From Hyperoodon ampullatus (lineage: Eukaryota > Chordata > Mammalia > Artiodactyla > Ziphiidae), in the NCBI GenBank assembly GCA_949752795.1, contig OX457057.1, forward strand, positions 11,460,632 to 11,524,631: a DNA stretch of 64,000 bases. Direction: 5' to 3'. The translations under genes were made by a program, and so were the position numbers. The notes below the pieces were generated by a model. The model had not been told where the DNA came from. It searched no databases and saw only the letters and a list, made by a program, of their open reading frames with translations. Shown here one piece after another: positions 12,161 to 24,044 of the stretch; within the stretch, counting starts at the first letter, position 1; each line of letters opens with the position of its first letter.

Positions 12161-12489
12161 GGGCACTCACTGGCCCATAGCTCTCTGTGTCTCTTGAATC
12201 ACACATAGGAAGTGGAGACACGGGGCCTGAAAATTGTGGTGGTAGATACAGTGGTCCCATTCCCAGGAGCCACCAACCCACAGTTGAGGAAGGTGAAGTA
12301 CCTCCAGTGGCCACCGGGGGCAGCAGAGGCCCCATCCCCAGATGCCCTGCTGAGGGTTCCCTGAGTCCCATATCCAGGAGGTAATCAAGGAAGGGTTGAC
12401 TATTCCACTGTGCCCACAGGCAGGCATTCCCCATAACCCTGACATGCAAGGCATTCCCCCAGAGAACACCCCTCACTTCTGAGGGTTAG

Positions 12490-13300
12490 ACTCCCAATCC
12501 TGCATTGAACAGCCTCATCATCTTGGATAAGTCCCTTTGTCTTCTCTAAACCTCAGTTTTCTCAGCTGGGACATGGGGATAGGGTGGTTTGGAGGGTTGA
12601 ACGAGCTAAAAAGGACAGTCCCTGGGGTGAAGTAAGTGCTCAATGACACATGTTGCCAAGGTAGCATGATGGTTATTAGCCTAAACTCTGCAGCCAGACT
12701 ACATTAAGCTTGAGTCCTGCCTACTCACTGGCTGTGTGCCTTTGGGTAAGTGACTTAACTTCTCTGTGTCTGTTTCCTCATTTGTAAAATGGGGATGATA
12801 ATAATAGTACACGTAACTCTCAGAGTTGTTGGGAGAATTAAATGAATGTCTAAAGTTTTTAGAACAGTGCCCGGCACATATAGTAAGTGCTGTGTAAGTG
12901 TTTGCCAGTATTACTATTAGAAGTCATAGTATTTTGGCTACGTTGGGTCTTCGTTGCTGTGCGCGGGCTTTCTCTAGTTGTGGCGAGCGGGGGCTACTCT
13001 TCATTGCGGTGCACGGGCTTCTCATTGCGGTGGCTTCTCCTGTTGCAGAGCACGGGCTCTAGGCGCGCGGGCTTCAGTAGTTGCAGCACGTGGGCTCAGT
13101 AGTTGTGGCTCACGGGCTCTAGAGCGCAGTCTCAGTAGTTGTGGCGCACGGGCTTAGTTGCTCCGCAGCATGTGGGATCTTCCCGGACCAGGGATCGAAC
13201 CCGTGTCCCCTACATTGGCAGGCAGATTCTTAACCACTGCACCACCAGGGAAGTCCCCAAGCCGTAGTATTTTTGATGTTACTGTTATTTATTCTGAATA
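12490..13300 (+). repeat. Two tandem MIRs, the second split by a SINE
   Basis: The first ends near 12655. The second runs from ggttattagcctaaactctg through cctcatttgtaaaatgggg and resumes after 13273. Confidence 0.8.
12936..13258 (-). mobile_element. Long CHR-type SINE
   Basis: Ends on the + strand with ccaccagggaagtcccc, the reverse complement of the SINE head. Flanked by aagtcatagtatttt (12921-12935) and aagccgtagtatttt (13259-13273). Two mismatches between the copies suggest an older insertion, into a MIR. Confidence 0.9.
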
Positions 13301-13964
13301 AGCTGCAACATTGTAGCTTTCTGCAGAAACCTCCCTGCCTGACATGAACTCCCCAAAAAGAGGCTTAGAGGAGACGGGAGAGATATGGCCCCTGGATGAG
13401 GAAGGACTTTTTCCTTTTGGTGCAGCTGAGAATCTAATTTGGGACGCAAGATGGTCTGAGAGGCAGGCACAGAAGCCAGCCGCACTCAGTGACAATACTT
13501 CAGTGCCTGGCTTTGGGCTAAGCTTCTGCTGGCAGAGGTGGTCAGGATCTTCACCAAGTCATTTGGGACCCAGGAAAGATCACCAAAGAATACCAATGAG
13601 CCCATGACAGGCGCACAAAGGGCTCCAGCCAAGAAGTCCTCGCCAGGACAGATGGCAGGATGGAACAGGGGTAAAATCTTCTATCCCCCAAGGGCTGAGG
13701 TCTAAGTAGGTACAGGGGAAAATCCCAGTCTAATCCTTCCCACTGCACCTGTGCCCCAGAGTCCTACTGGGATGGCCAAGGGAAGAAGAGGAGATCAGTA
13801 CATACCCACTGGTGGCCTCAGCCACAAAAGCATCCCAGGGCCTGCCAGAAGGACTTCTGAGAAATAGATCAAAGGCTGCAGATCTCCATGGAATAGCTGG
13901 TAATGCTCATCTGGCTTAGAAACAATGGGCACGTCACTCCGGCCTCCTCCGGCAATGTCCTCAA

Positions 13965-14190
13965 GCCCACTTTTTTGAGGGTTTACCTTGTGCTAATCAC
14001 CATTCAGAGCCCTGCGTGTGCCTCTTCTCATTGAAATCTCCTTCCACAACCCTATGAGGTAGTGGCCACAGTCATCTCCATCTTACAGAGGAGGAAACGG
14101 AAGCTTCCAGGGGTGAAATCATTTCTTCTAGATCATACACTAGTGTGTATCAGAGGCAGGATTTGAGTCCTGGTCTCTCTGCCTCCCAAA
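13965..14190 (-). repeat. MIR-class repeat
   Basis: ctccttccacaaccctatga, ttacagaggaggaaacgga and gcaggatttgagtcctgg. Confidence 0.75.
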
Positions 14191-14199
14191 AATGTGTCC

Positions 14200-15141
14200 C
14201 CAGCCTCCTGGGGTGGGCAGCCTCCAAGATAGCCCTCAAAGACCCCTGCCTCCTGTAGTCAACCCCTCCCATCCAGGGTGGACAGGACCTAGTGATTCAC
14301 TTTTAAAAAATTTTTTTATTTATGTATTTATGGCTGTGTTGTGTCTTCGTTGCTGCGTGCAGGCTTTCTCTAGTTGTGGCGAGCGGGGGCTGCTCTTTGT
14401 TGTGGTGCGCGGGCTTCTCATTGCGGTGGCTTCTCTTGTTGTGGAGCATGGGCTCTAGGCGCACGGGCTTCAGTAGTTGTGGCACGCGGGCTCAGTAGTT
14501 GTGGCTCGCGGGTTCTAGAGTGCAGGCTCAGTAGCTGTGGCGCACAGGCTTAGTTGCTCTGCGGCATGCGGGATCTTCCCAGAGCAGGGCTCGAAGCCGT
14601 GTCCCCTGCATTGGCAGGTGGATTCTTAACCACTGCACAACTAGTGAAGTCCTGTGATTTACTTCTAATGAACAGAACAGGGAGAAGGTGATGGATGCCA
14701 TTTCCAAGATTAGGTTACAGAGACAGAGGTTTCCATCTTGTGCACACCCTTTCTTGCTTGAAGCCCTTGAGGCCCTTGAGGGAAGCAAGCTGCGATTTTT
14801 CGAGTAGATCTATAGCTCTATGGCAAAGAACTGAGGGTGGCCTCAGACCCACAGCCGAGGAGGAGCTGAGGTTCTCAGTCCAACACAAGAAACAGAATCC
14901 TTCCAGAGCCACATGGGTGAGCTGGGGAGTAGATACTCCCCAAGGAGAGCTTTGAGTTGACTTTGCCTTTGCTCCTCGGCTGACACCTTGCCGGCAGCCT
15001 GCGCAGAATTCCTGAGCCAGAGGCACCCAGCCAGGCCACCCTGGATTCCTGACCCACAGAAACTGAGAGATAATAAATGCTTCTTGTTTCAAGCCTCTGC
15101 GTTTTGGGGAGATTTGTCATGCAGCAGTAGACAACTAATAC
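14200..15141 (+). mobile_element. MLT1-type LTR (ERVL-MaLR), split by a SINE
   Basis: The body carries gaactgagggtggcctcaga and gattcctgacccacagaaac, and the end has gataataaatgcttcttg then cagcagtagacaactaata, all typical of MLT1. It is an LTR only, with no retroviral genes. The SINE at 14305-14652 lies inside it. Confidence 0.8.
14305..14652 (-). mobile_element. Long CHR-type SINE inserted in an MLT1 LTR
   Basis: The + strand begins with an A/T-rich tail and ends at the SINE head (ctagtgaagtcc). The flanks agtgattcactttt (14291-14304) and tgtgatttacttct (14653-14666) are diverged target copies and both belong to the LTR. Confidence 0.85.
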
Positions 15142-16658
15142 ACTTGCTCTTACTGCTAGCAACACACACCAAACATACCCCCACAGCCATCAAGAGAAGG
15201 ATTAAAAAGACTCACTCAACCAGAGCGGGCAGAGCTGGGAAGGCCCTCCTCACATCTGCTAACCCAGCCGTTCATTTTGCTTTTGCCGGTGAGGGCGCTT
15301 AGTTGCAGAGACAGAATGACCCTTTTCCACAGTCACACACAAGCTAGGGGATTGCTACCGAGGTCTCCAGACTCCAGGAACTCATGAAGGTGTTATAGAC
15401 AAAACGGTGCAGATTCCTAAGACTCCACAGTTGCTACCTTGTCTTAGTGCCAGGTGTTTGAAAAGAGTACTGTTGGCTGGAAGATCTCAGTAAAACCTCC
15501 TCTACAAATACTAAGAACACAGCTGAGAAAAAAAAAAAAAAAAACCCTGAAAAATTCCAGTGGGCTCAAATATTCAATTTCAAGTAGATATCGAACATAG
15601 TGGAGTTCTTTAGTACAATGTTTCTGGTTTTGTTCCTTAAGCCAAGTATATCTTGTCATGTCACTTGCTCCTGTGATCTAAAGGAAGTTCCCCTGGCAAT
15701 GAAGGCACACTGTGAATGGGAACTGCAATGATCCCTTGTGTCTCTGTGCCCCAGCCTCCTTTTTGTTTCCTTTGGTGGCGCTGTATTGGCCTGAGGTCAG
15801 GGTCATGGGGACATCGTCTGGCCTCAGAGCTTAGAACTAGAGCAGCCTCCCAACCCTCGGGCTGGGTTGCTCATCCCCACCCCTGACCACCCCCACCTCG
15901 AATTCTCACTATGCCTTTGCTCCTTAGGAGTTGTCGGGAGGACTGGATGGGGCCAGTTCCTCATCCTTGCCCCACACCCAAATCCTCCCTTCCCGCTGCC
16001 TTGCAGAGGCCGGACACAATGTATGCTGGAGAAGGACACAGTGGCCACATCCCAGGCCCAGCTGTCTCCAACATCAATTCTCAGCATCCCCCAGGGAGGC
16101 CGGGTAGATCTTCTGGGAATAGGACCAGCTACATAATTTGCGGATCCCAATGCAAGATGAACATGTGAGGCCCTTAGTTCAAAGATAATTAAGAATTTCA
16201 AGGCAACGACATTAACCCCAGCGTAGGGCCCTTCTGCAAGGCTGCACGTTCAGAAGCCAACCTGGGCTTGGAGTCTCCGATGAAAACCACCCTGGAGCTG
16301 CCGTTCCTAGAGGGCCTGCCCAAGCTGCTCAGAGCAGAAAATGGGCTGTTGCTTCCCGGCTGTTGCATCTCCTGTTGCAGAGCTGAGCAGAAACATCTCG
16401 TAGGCCTAGGGTGTCCTCAGAATCAGAAACATACCTCCAGGAGGAAAGACTTCCCACCCAAGGCAGATGGTTTTCTGGAAGGCTGCAGGCTGCTGCTGTC
16501 AGAGGTTGGCCTGCTAGCAGAGCTGTGGACAGAGAGAGAGGGAGGGAGACAGAGAGGCTGAAGCCAAATGGGGAGGCCTGGGCAGTCTGAAAACCCCAGA
16601 AAGCAAGGGCAGGTGTGCCCAACTGCCATGTGAATTCCTGGCCCTGAGTGTGGGGAAA

Positions 16659-16673
16659 ACACACACACACACA

Positions 16674-16735
<62 letters not shown>
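16659..16735. repeat. (CA)n microsatellite
   Basis: About 38 CA dinucleotides with a single interruption at about 16680. Likely length-polymorphic. Confidence 0.98.
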
Positions 16736-16736
<1 letters not shown>

Positions 16737-16996
16737 CCAGGCCAAACTTGGCCTAGAAAGGAGAGCAGCAGAATTTCCCCAGGGCTGGGGGCTTGAGAAA
16801 CAGCTTGGATCATTGAAACATCAGTAGAAAACACGTGCAGACTCCTGAGAGGTTGCAGAGGGGACCAACAGGCCAAATAGAGACTTCTAGACATATTTCC
16901 TTTGTTATTCTTTCTCCTCCCTCTCCTCTTTCTTCTTAGGTTTTAAAAAGTTGCCAACATTTCAAATTTAGACTTCACATAAAAATTCATATTCCT

Positions 16997-17405
16997 GGCT
17001 TCCCTGGTGGCGCAGTGGTTGAGAATCCGCCTGCCAATGCAGGGGACACGGGTTTGAGCCCTAGTCCGGGAAGATCCCACATGCCACAGAGCAACTAAAC
17101 CCGTGCGCCACAACTACTGAGCCTACGCTCTAGAGCCCGCGAGCCACAAGTACTGAGCCACGTGCCACAGCTACTGAAGCCTGTGCGCTAGAACTACTGA
17201 GCATGCACTCTAGAGCCCACGAGCCACAACTACTGAAGCCTGTGCACCTAGAGCCTGTGCCCCACAACAAGAGAAGCCACCGCAAGGAGAAGCCTGTGCA
17301 CCGCAACGAAGAGTAGCCCCCGCTAGCCACAACTGGAGAAAGCCTGCATGCAGCAATGAAAACCCAACGCAGCCAAAAATAAATAAATTAAATAAGTTTT
17401 TTAAA
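16997..17405 (+). mobile_element. Long CHR-type SINE
   Basis: Starts ggcttccctggtggcgcag and carries internal 'acaactactgagc' type repeats. A perfect 16-bp duplication (aaaaattcatattcct) is at 16981-16996 and 17406-17421. Confidence 0.95.
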
Positions 17406-18939
17406 AAAAATTCATATTCCTAGTAGCTCCAAAAAAAAATCCAGAACCTCTAGTAACACTAGAGCCAAGTTCCTGTATGACAGCAATCTACTGCCTCCGC
17501 TACAGGGGCTGGTGGCCTCTTGTTTGCCGCAGTCCCCATCACTCCTAAGGTCTCCCTGACGTTGAATCCAAGTGGCAGGTGCTACATATTTGTGCTTGCC
17601 CTGCTGTTTTCTCATTACAGAGTTAACGGGACAGTGAATGTTTCTATCAAAAGTGGGAAACTAGGAGGCTGACCAAGAGTTCCATATACTTCAAGAAATA
17701 TGGGAAAGAGCATGTTTCTTTGTGGAAGCGAAGAGCCTCCCTACAAGTTTAATACGCAAAGAATTTCTAAGTAAAAAGAATACAACCTAAATGCCCTGTG
17801 AAACAGACCACAGCAGTCCCTGCACTGCCAACCTCACTCAGTCGTGTCCCTGTTGCATCCCTGAGGGCATCCAAAACAGAGTCTCCTGGACCAGAGGTCT
17901 CCAGAATGCAAGGGCACTCCCAGCTTCTTCTCCCATGAGGGCTCAGAGCGATCTTTCTTTTGTTCTGTTCTGATGGTTTTCCCAGCAAAGGCAGAGGACT
18001 TGGGGGATTCCTAGCATCTCCTATCACTTGGTGTGGGGTCAGTTTCCTTCTCCCAGAGCTGTATGGGTGTTTAACCCCATGGGTGGTTTTCTTCCCGAGC
18101 CGCGAGCACCACCAGCGTTTGGCGTACCTGTCAGCCCTCCACGGGGCAGTTGGGGGGTCCAGTTCGACAGGGGGAGGGGGTCTGAGGCAGCCCTGTGGCC
18201 TTCCACAGCTGGGCTAGTGTCCCAGTCATTGGGAGGGCAAGGAAGGGAGGGGGTGGGGTGGAACCTGGGAAGGCCATGGTGGATGTTGGCCAGGCCATCG
18301 TGGTTGCTCAGATGCAGGGCTCCTCACCCAGTCAGGAAAGTGACCTGCAGAAGGTTTTAGAGATTGGGTGGGGGAGGGGGGAAAGTAATCTGGTTCCCAC
18401 CAATGGCTGGAGAGCCACATGCCAGTACCTAGAAGTTCCCAGAGCTCAGGCCTGGGCCAGTGGGAGCCATAGGTGACTGAGCCAGGCCTAGAAGGGGTGG
18501 GGTGCATGCTATCTGGAAGGGGAAACTGAGGACACCACGGAAAGTGTGTGATTCCTTACCTAGCCACGTAGCCTCGCCTTCCCATTGTCTACCACGGGGG
18601 AAAACCGGACCTGCCTTCCAGGGCTGTGGGGAGATAATTAGTCCTTCTAAAGAACATGGTAATCCCCAAATCAAAGGGGGTTCAGAGCTGCAAACTCACT
18701 ATACAGCAAGCTCTGTCAGCCACGGGAGCACCCACTGCAGTGGGTGGGCTCTGATTTGCAGACCCTCCAAGGAACCAATTCCTACAGGGCTTGACTGGCC
18801 TAATAACTGCCCCACCCACCCACTCGGGGCGCCCAGCTCCCGACCTCTCCTGGGAACCACCTCACCTGCCACATGGCTGCCCAGAGGGGTGCTCAGAAGT
18901 AGCACCGAGGGTGGACAGGGTGGGAAGTCCTGATGTCCC

Positions 18940-19010
18940 ATTTTATAGATGGGGAAGCTGAGACGGAGGAAGTGCCCCGCACCGGTTTACAACTTCCTCA
19001 TAGGTATGGA
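18940..19010 (-). repeat. MIR fragment
   Basis: cccattttatagatggggaa then gctgagacggagg. Confidence 0.55.
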
Positions 19011-19682
19011 CCATATATCAGTTTTCCTCCCCACTGGACCAGCCATTGCGCTCAGTACTGTATGCACTTAAAGAAGGACTGGTCACACAGTACAGGTGAG
19101 TGAAGGAGATGTCCCAGAGCTCCCACCCCTTTTCCTGCCCGCTCTTTCCGCCCTCTCCCGGCCACTTGCTGGGGCTTCAGCTCTTTAGCAAGGCTGTCCC
19201 AAGGGTATCAGAAGAGTGGAGAGACACATGCAAACTGGGGTACCAGGCAGCTGTCCCCTTGATGCACACACTTGCGGTTTTCAAAGACCTGGATTCAGGC
19301 CTGTCACTCCCGACCCCTGTGACACTGGCCATCTTTCTAACCCTGAGTTTCTCCAGGAATGACCATGCTGGGGATGCACCGAGCGGCCAGGGCCGGGCTT
19401 ACAAAGGGGCGACGCGGCCCTCCCCCGGGCCTTGGGGCGAGTCTGGGCGCCTCGGAGGGGCCGGGGGCGGGGCCGGGGGCGGGGCGAACGGCGGCCCTCG
19501 CCAGCCCGGAAGGAGCGGGAGGAGGAGCCGCGCGAGTGAGAGTCGTTCCCACGTGAGAGGCTCGGCGGCCGAATTCTTCGTGTGCGGCTGCTGTGGACCT
19601 CCTGGCGTCCGGCGAGACGGAGAGACCAGGGCCGGCGCGCGCGCGCGGGCGGGCGGCGGGGCCGGCGCTCGGCTGCGCCCCG

Positions 19683-19709
19683 ATGCGGCGGCGACCCCGG
19701 GGGCTGTGA
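19683..19709 (+). other. Upstream ORF (8 codons plus stop) in the KAZN leader
   Basis: ATG at 19683 reads MRRRPRGL and stops with TGA at 19707-19709, 62 bases before the KAZN ATG and in another frame. The context is weak (C at -3 and +4), so leaky scanning would be expected. It matters only if transcription starts upstream of it. Confidence 0.4.
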
Positions 19710-19771
19710 GCCCGGCGCCCGCCGTCGGAGCCCCCCGCGCCGCCGCGGGCAGCGCCCCTCGGGCACGCGGC

Positions 19772-19979
19772 ATGCGGGCGGCCGACTCTGGCACCTGGGA
19801 GCGCGTCCGCCAGCTTGCGGCTCAGGGCGAGCCGGCGCCTTCCTGCGGGCCGGGGGCCGGGCCTGCGCGCCCCCCGGGACCGGCAGCCTGCGAGCCGGGT
19901 GCGGACGCGGCGGGGCCCGGCGATCGGCCCGGCGCCGGGGCGCCCTCCGTTCGAGCGGATGGCGACTGCAGCCAGCCGG
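19772..19979 (+). CDS. KAZN: KAZN (kazrin) alternative first coding exon, short-isoform N-terminus
   Basis: Kazrin is a cytoplasmic coiled-coil protein that binds periplakin, ARVCF catenin and spectrin at cell junctions and has also been linked to endosome transport. This exon gives 69 codons plus one base, starting MRAADSGTWERVRQLAAQ and ending DCSQP. From memory this matches the N-terminus of short human kazrin isoforms, with a few substitutions in the Pro/Ala/Gly-rich middle. The start is ATG at 19772 with G at -3; the frame is open further upstream, so the start rests on that match. The donor is CCGG|GTAGGT with GT at 19980-19981, leaving phase 1, which fits the acceptor at 53901-53902. 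The segment is low complexity and not itself coiled coil. It lies in a CpG island. The long isoform would instead use a first exon upstream of this window. Very likely correct; the exact transcription start is not visible. Confidence 0.92.
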
Positions 19980-20814
19980 GTAGGTGCGCGCCGGGAGGGG
20001 AGGGTGGCGCGGCCGCAGGCCGGGGGAGGGCCGGGGCCGGGCGCGCGGGGGCGCTCCCGGCCGGGATCGGGCCGCCGCTCGTGGCAAAGTTCTCGCCGCG
20101 CCCTTGACCCAGAGCACCGGACGGGGTGCAGGGGGAGACGTTCGGGACGCGGAGTTAGTCTTAAGCATGAGGGCAGGGGTTGTGGGGGCTCCGCGGCTTT
20201 CCGGCAAGAGCCCCCTAGAGAGTTGCAGAGGGAGGTCAAGGCCAAGCCTGCAGGAGCTGTGCGATCCCGCGGCGCTTGGAGACCCAGGTTTGGGCCATTT
20301 CCCGCGCCTGATCTGGGAAGCGTGGGAAAGGGGCCAGCCTCGCGCGAAGTTGGGGAGGCCCCCTGTGACCGCACCTGTAACCCACCTGGCAGCCCCATAA
20401 AGTGCCGAGGGGAGCCTTCCTGCCACCCCGCGTAGAGGAAAGTGAGGGCTCGCATTTGCAAAGAGGTTTCTCATACACTTGAACGACTAAGGCAGAAAGA
20501 GAAATCGCCGCGGAGGAGACAAATGCAGTGGTCTAATTGTGCATCGTTGGCTAATCCGCCCCAAGCGGAGACCAAGCGGAGAGCCCCGTTTGAGTGTTCA
20601 AATGTTCCGAGTGGATGCGCCCGTTCCATTCCATTCCGGTCTCAGCTGGTCCCTCCCCGCTCAAGTTAGGTCATGGAGGGTGGGGCACAGGAACCCCTGG
20701 ATCCTCAAGATTCCACAGTAGGAAAGTGGAAGGGCTTCCGAGAAGGGTCTGTCATCATCAGTTTCAAGTTTGAATACTTTTTCCAGGAAAAACGAAGGCG
20801 GGGGGGAACCACAT

Positions 20815-21005
20815 GATTATTCATTATTTCTTGAACACCCAATGTGTTCCAGTAATTTACATGCGGTGTCTTAAAATCTTATCACCACCCTGGCAGTGAG
20901 GCTGTGTTATCTCCAGGAAGATGAGGTCAGAAAAGGCCGGAGTTTAAGGGACTTGCCCAAGCCCCAAAGCCCTGAAGCCATGGTACTGGAATTTCAAATT
21001 TTGTC
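20815..21005 (-). repeat. MIR-class repeat
   Basis: gaacacccaatgtgttccag through cttgcccaagccccaaag. Confidence 0.65.
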
Positions 21006-21439
21006 TGTGGATTGACACCAGAATGCCTCTCCCAGGCAGGAATCTTACCAACTGGGAAACACCAGGCTTATTTACCTAATAATTATTTCTTTCCTATGAG
21101 AAAAAAGCCAACTGCCAGGCTCCCTAATTCCAGACTGCCTGTATTGGTTTCCCCAGGAGATGGAATCCTGAGCGTCAAGGGTTCTAGCCACAGGGGCTGG
21201 GACCACCAACCAGCTGGCTCTGATTAGCTGAGCTGCCACTGGTGTCCTGGAACAACTGAGGTCTTGGGTCACCAAGGGTCTGGAAGAGGGACCCTGAGGC
21301 CTGGAAGGAGCTTGAGTCCCTGGGTGCTTGGCTTAGGGGCTGGGTCTGCTGGAGACAGTCCCACCTCCTCCCCTGTTGCACAGAGCAGTTAGAGACCAAG
21401 ACAGCTTGGTGTGAAACAGAGCAAAGATGCAAAGAAGAA

Positions 21440-22140
21440 GCAAATGGGAGGGCTTGGGCAAGTTGCTTGATCTTTTTGAGACCCAGTTTACCCATCTGTA
21501 AAGTGGAGATATTAATAATCTCGACTAACATTTTGATCATTCAAAAGCTCATGTCTGGATGAATGGATAAAGAAGATGTGGCATGTATATACAATGGAAT
21601 ATTGCTCAGCCATAAAAAGAAGCGAAATTGAGTTATTTGTAGTGAGGTGGATGGACCTAGAGTCTGTCATACAGAGTGAAGTAAGTCAGAAAGAGAAAAA
21701 CAAATACCGTGTGCTAACACATATATATGGAATCTAAAAAAAAAAAATGGTTATGAAGAACCTAGGGGCAGGACAGGAATAAAGACACAGACGTAGAGAG
21801 GGGGAAGGGTAAGCTGGGACTAAGTGAGAGAGTGGCATAGACTTATATATACCACCAAATGTAAAATAGATAGCTAGTGGGAAGCAGCTGCATAGCAAAT
21901 GGAGATCAGCTTGGTGCTTTGTGACCACCTAGAGGGGTGGGATAGGGAGGGTGGGAGGGAGACACAAGAGGGAGGAGATAACGGGGATATATGTATATGT
22001 ATAACTGATTCACTTTGTTATAAAGCAGAAACTAACACAGCAATGTAAAGCAATTATACTCCAATAAAGATGTTAAAAAAAGAAAAAAAAAAGCTCATGT
22101 CTGCAAAGCACCTTGCCTGGGTCATAGTTGATGCCAATGG
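21440..22140 (+). repeat. MIR split by a young L1
   Basis: gggcttgggcaagttgcttg and cccatctgtaaagtggaga lie left of the L1 (21558-22088); the MIR tail continues after 22103. Confidence 0.7.
21558..22088 (+). mobile_element. 5'-truncated young L1 3' end, cetartiodactyl type
   Basis: Starts with the end of ORF2 (caatggaatattgctcagcc) and runs through the 3' UTR to ccaataaagatg and an A tail. A perfect 15-bp duplication (aaaagctcatgtctg) is at 21543-21557 and 22089-22103. It split a MIR. Confidence 0.95.
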
Positions 22141-23329
22141 ATGTAAGTCATCAGCTTTACTTGTGGGGCACCTGTTAGTGCCCCCATTGACTCAATTTCC
22201 CATTAGGATGTGATGCTGTCTGCTCCATCTCCACCCTCCTGAACTGTGTTGAGATGACATTTGTCTTGTCTTTAAAATACTTCAGTGATCCAAGGCTGAC
22301 TGTTGGGCCAATGAAGGCTGTTATTATGTACACAGGTAGAAGAGGGCTGGCTGGAGATAAATAGGTTTACTTTGTGTCTATATAGACTCCACTGTGTATT
22401 CATAATAACAATATCCTGATGACATGGTGTAGCTGAGAAATGCCTGTCTCAGGTCTGGGGGTGGTTCTTACTCCAGTGGCCCTCCTGGTGTCCCTTTGGG
22501 GCAGAGAGCAGTGGAAATCTCCTTTCCTGATCTACAGATGGCATCACTGGTGTGAAACTGGATCAAGTCAGCAGTAGAACAAGAAAGTTCTGAGTTCTCT
22601 CTACCCTACCACCCTTCACCCTCTTTGGGCGTCTGGTTCTTAAAGACCAAATGTAGTTTCTGAGAAGGTCTTTGGTGGCTGGCATTGAGGACAGCGTGTC
22701 GTGGACACAGGTGCTCAAAGCCATTGGCTGTCATGAGGGGTCTTCCTCTGGGAGGTCAGTGGGAACTCTTCGCGCTTGGAACCACAAGCTGAAATTATTG
22801 CTGAAATAAACATTTTAGCCAGGCTGTGAGGTGACTCACCCCAGGATCTTAGCACATTAGTCCCCAGCCTAATGCGATGCTCGGTTTAAGGAGCTGCAGG
22901 AGTGCTCTTTTGGGTGACAGTGTCTGGAAATTGGCACTTTCAGGGGTCTGGGGAAGGGGAAAGAGAGATGCTTGCTTGGCGGGTTGGAGGCTTGGCACCT
23001 TGACATTGCTCATAGGGGATGTCCTGATATCGGCAGGGTGACAGACCCTGTGCCGGTGACAGCTCCGGCCTCCAGGGTGGGGCCACTTCCAGGGGAGGTT
23101 ACCATTTGCGCCCGGACTAGGGAACAGAGCAGGAGATGCAGAAATTAGACACAGTGTCGGTCTGCACCTGGTTCTGCCCCAAATCTGTTTGACCTTGAGA
23201 AACTCCATTAACTCAGTTTCCCTGTTGGTGTGGTGGGAGTGACGCCACTGGAGGAGAGATTCTTCCAGAGCCCCCGCAGAGTGTTCAGGTGATCGCTGAG
23301 CCTTCTGAGACTGAGAACATGAAGGATTC

Positions 23330-23560
23330 CCTCTTTGATTGTCCCTTCATTCAGTTACATTTCTTGAGCATCTATTCCTGCCAGGCACTGTTGTAGCTGC
23401 CAGGGATGTAGCAGCAACGAGACAACTGCAGCCCTTGTTTCCATGGAGCTTATATTCTGTGGGAGGAGATTTCCAGTACACACAGGAGACACACAGGATG
23501 TGTCAGGGGATGGTAAATGCTATGCACAAAAAATAAAGCCAGGTGAGGGGTTAGCGTGAT
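23330..23560 (+). repeat. Ancient repeat of the 'gccaggcactgtt...ggagcttat' type
   Basis: ttgagcatctattcctgcca then caggcactgttgtagctgcc and ccatggagcttatattctgt. Similar shorter pieces occur near 30030-30125, 31115-31235, 33390-33435 and 63690-63790. The family name is not certain. Confidence 0.5.
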
Positions 23561-23683
23561 GGGAGCGGGTGCTTTTTAGTATTTAGGTAGGTGGTCAGAG
23601 GAGAATGAGGTGAGGTATGTGGGTGCTGAGTCCCTAAGGCAAGAGGATATTGCCGGTCGGCTAAAGGAACCAAATCATTTTTT

Positions 23684-23798
23684 TTTTTAGCAGTGTGACT
23701 TGTGGGATCTTAGTTCCCCAACCAGGGATCGAATCAAACCCGGGCCCCCAGCAGTGAGAGCGCCGAGTTCAAACCACCGGACCGCCAGGGAATTCCCG
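23684..23798 (-). mobile_element. Short CHR-type SINE
   Basis: The + strand ends accgccagggaattccc, the reverse complement of the SINE head. Flanks accaaatcatttttt (23669-23683) and accaagtcatttttt (23799-23813) differ at one base. Confidence 0.9.
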
Positions 23799-24044
23799 AC
23801 CAAGTCATTTTTTAAAAGTTGTTGGTAAATTAGTATCTTCGTAGACTGGGCATATCTGAAGCCTACCCAGACTACCTTCCTTATTAGCCATTCGAGTTCT
23901 TGTCTCCTCTTGCCCCTTCCGCTTACATGAAATCCCCTGGAGGAGGGGACCAGGCCTGTGTTTCTGTGTCCTGGCTTCCATCCTGTGGCCTCCCGGGGGC
24001 CAGGCTTGGTGCTGACCAAACGCCAAGCTTTGTCTTCATCAGTC

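Larger units (their letters stand above)
19380..20120 (+). promoter_or_regulatory. KAZN: CpG island and TATA-less promoter of the KAZN short isoform
   Basis: CpG density rises sharply at about 19385 and falls away after about 20110, unlike anything else in the window. Two tandem GC boxes (gggggcgggg) lie at 19463-19472 and 19475-19484, and an E-box (CACGTG) lies at 19550-19555. No TATA box is visible. An alternating CG run at 19635-19647 could adopt Z-DNA. The island covers the leader, the alternative first coding exon and the start of intron 1, as expected of a broad CpG-island promoter. The transcription start is inferred to lie roughly between 19490 and 19680. Confidence 0.85.

Noticed and set aside
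16329..16894. ORFs with (CV)n repeats
   Set aside because: Translation of the CA microsatellite.
19100..20107. A 335-codon + strand ORF around KAZN exon 1
   Set aside because: Only 19772-19979 matches kazrin. The upstream part is leader or genomic sequence, and the part after 19980 is intron beyond a consensus donor.
19281..20474. Antisense ORFs of 397 and 374 codons over the CpG island
   Set aside because: Long open frames are expected in GC-rich DNA with few stop codons. They are opposite a recognised exon, composed of Arg/Pro/Ala runs and match no family I know.
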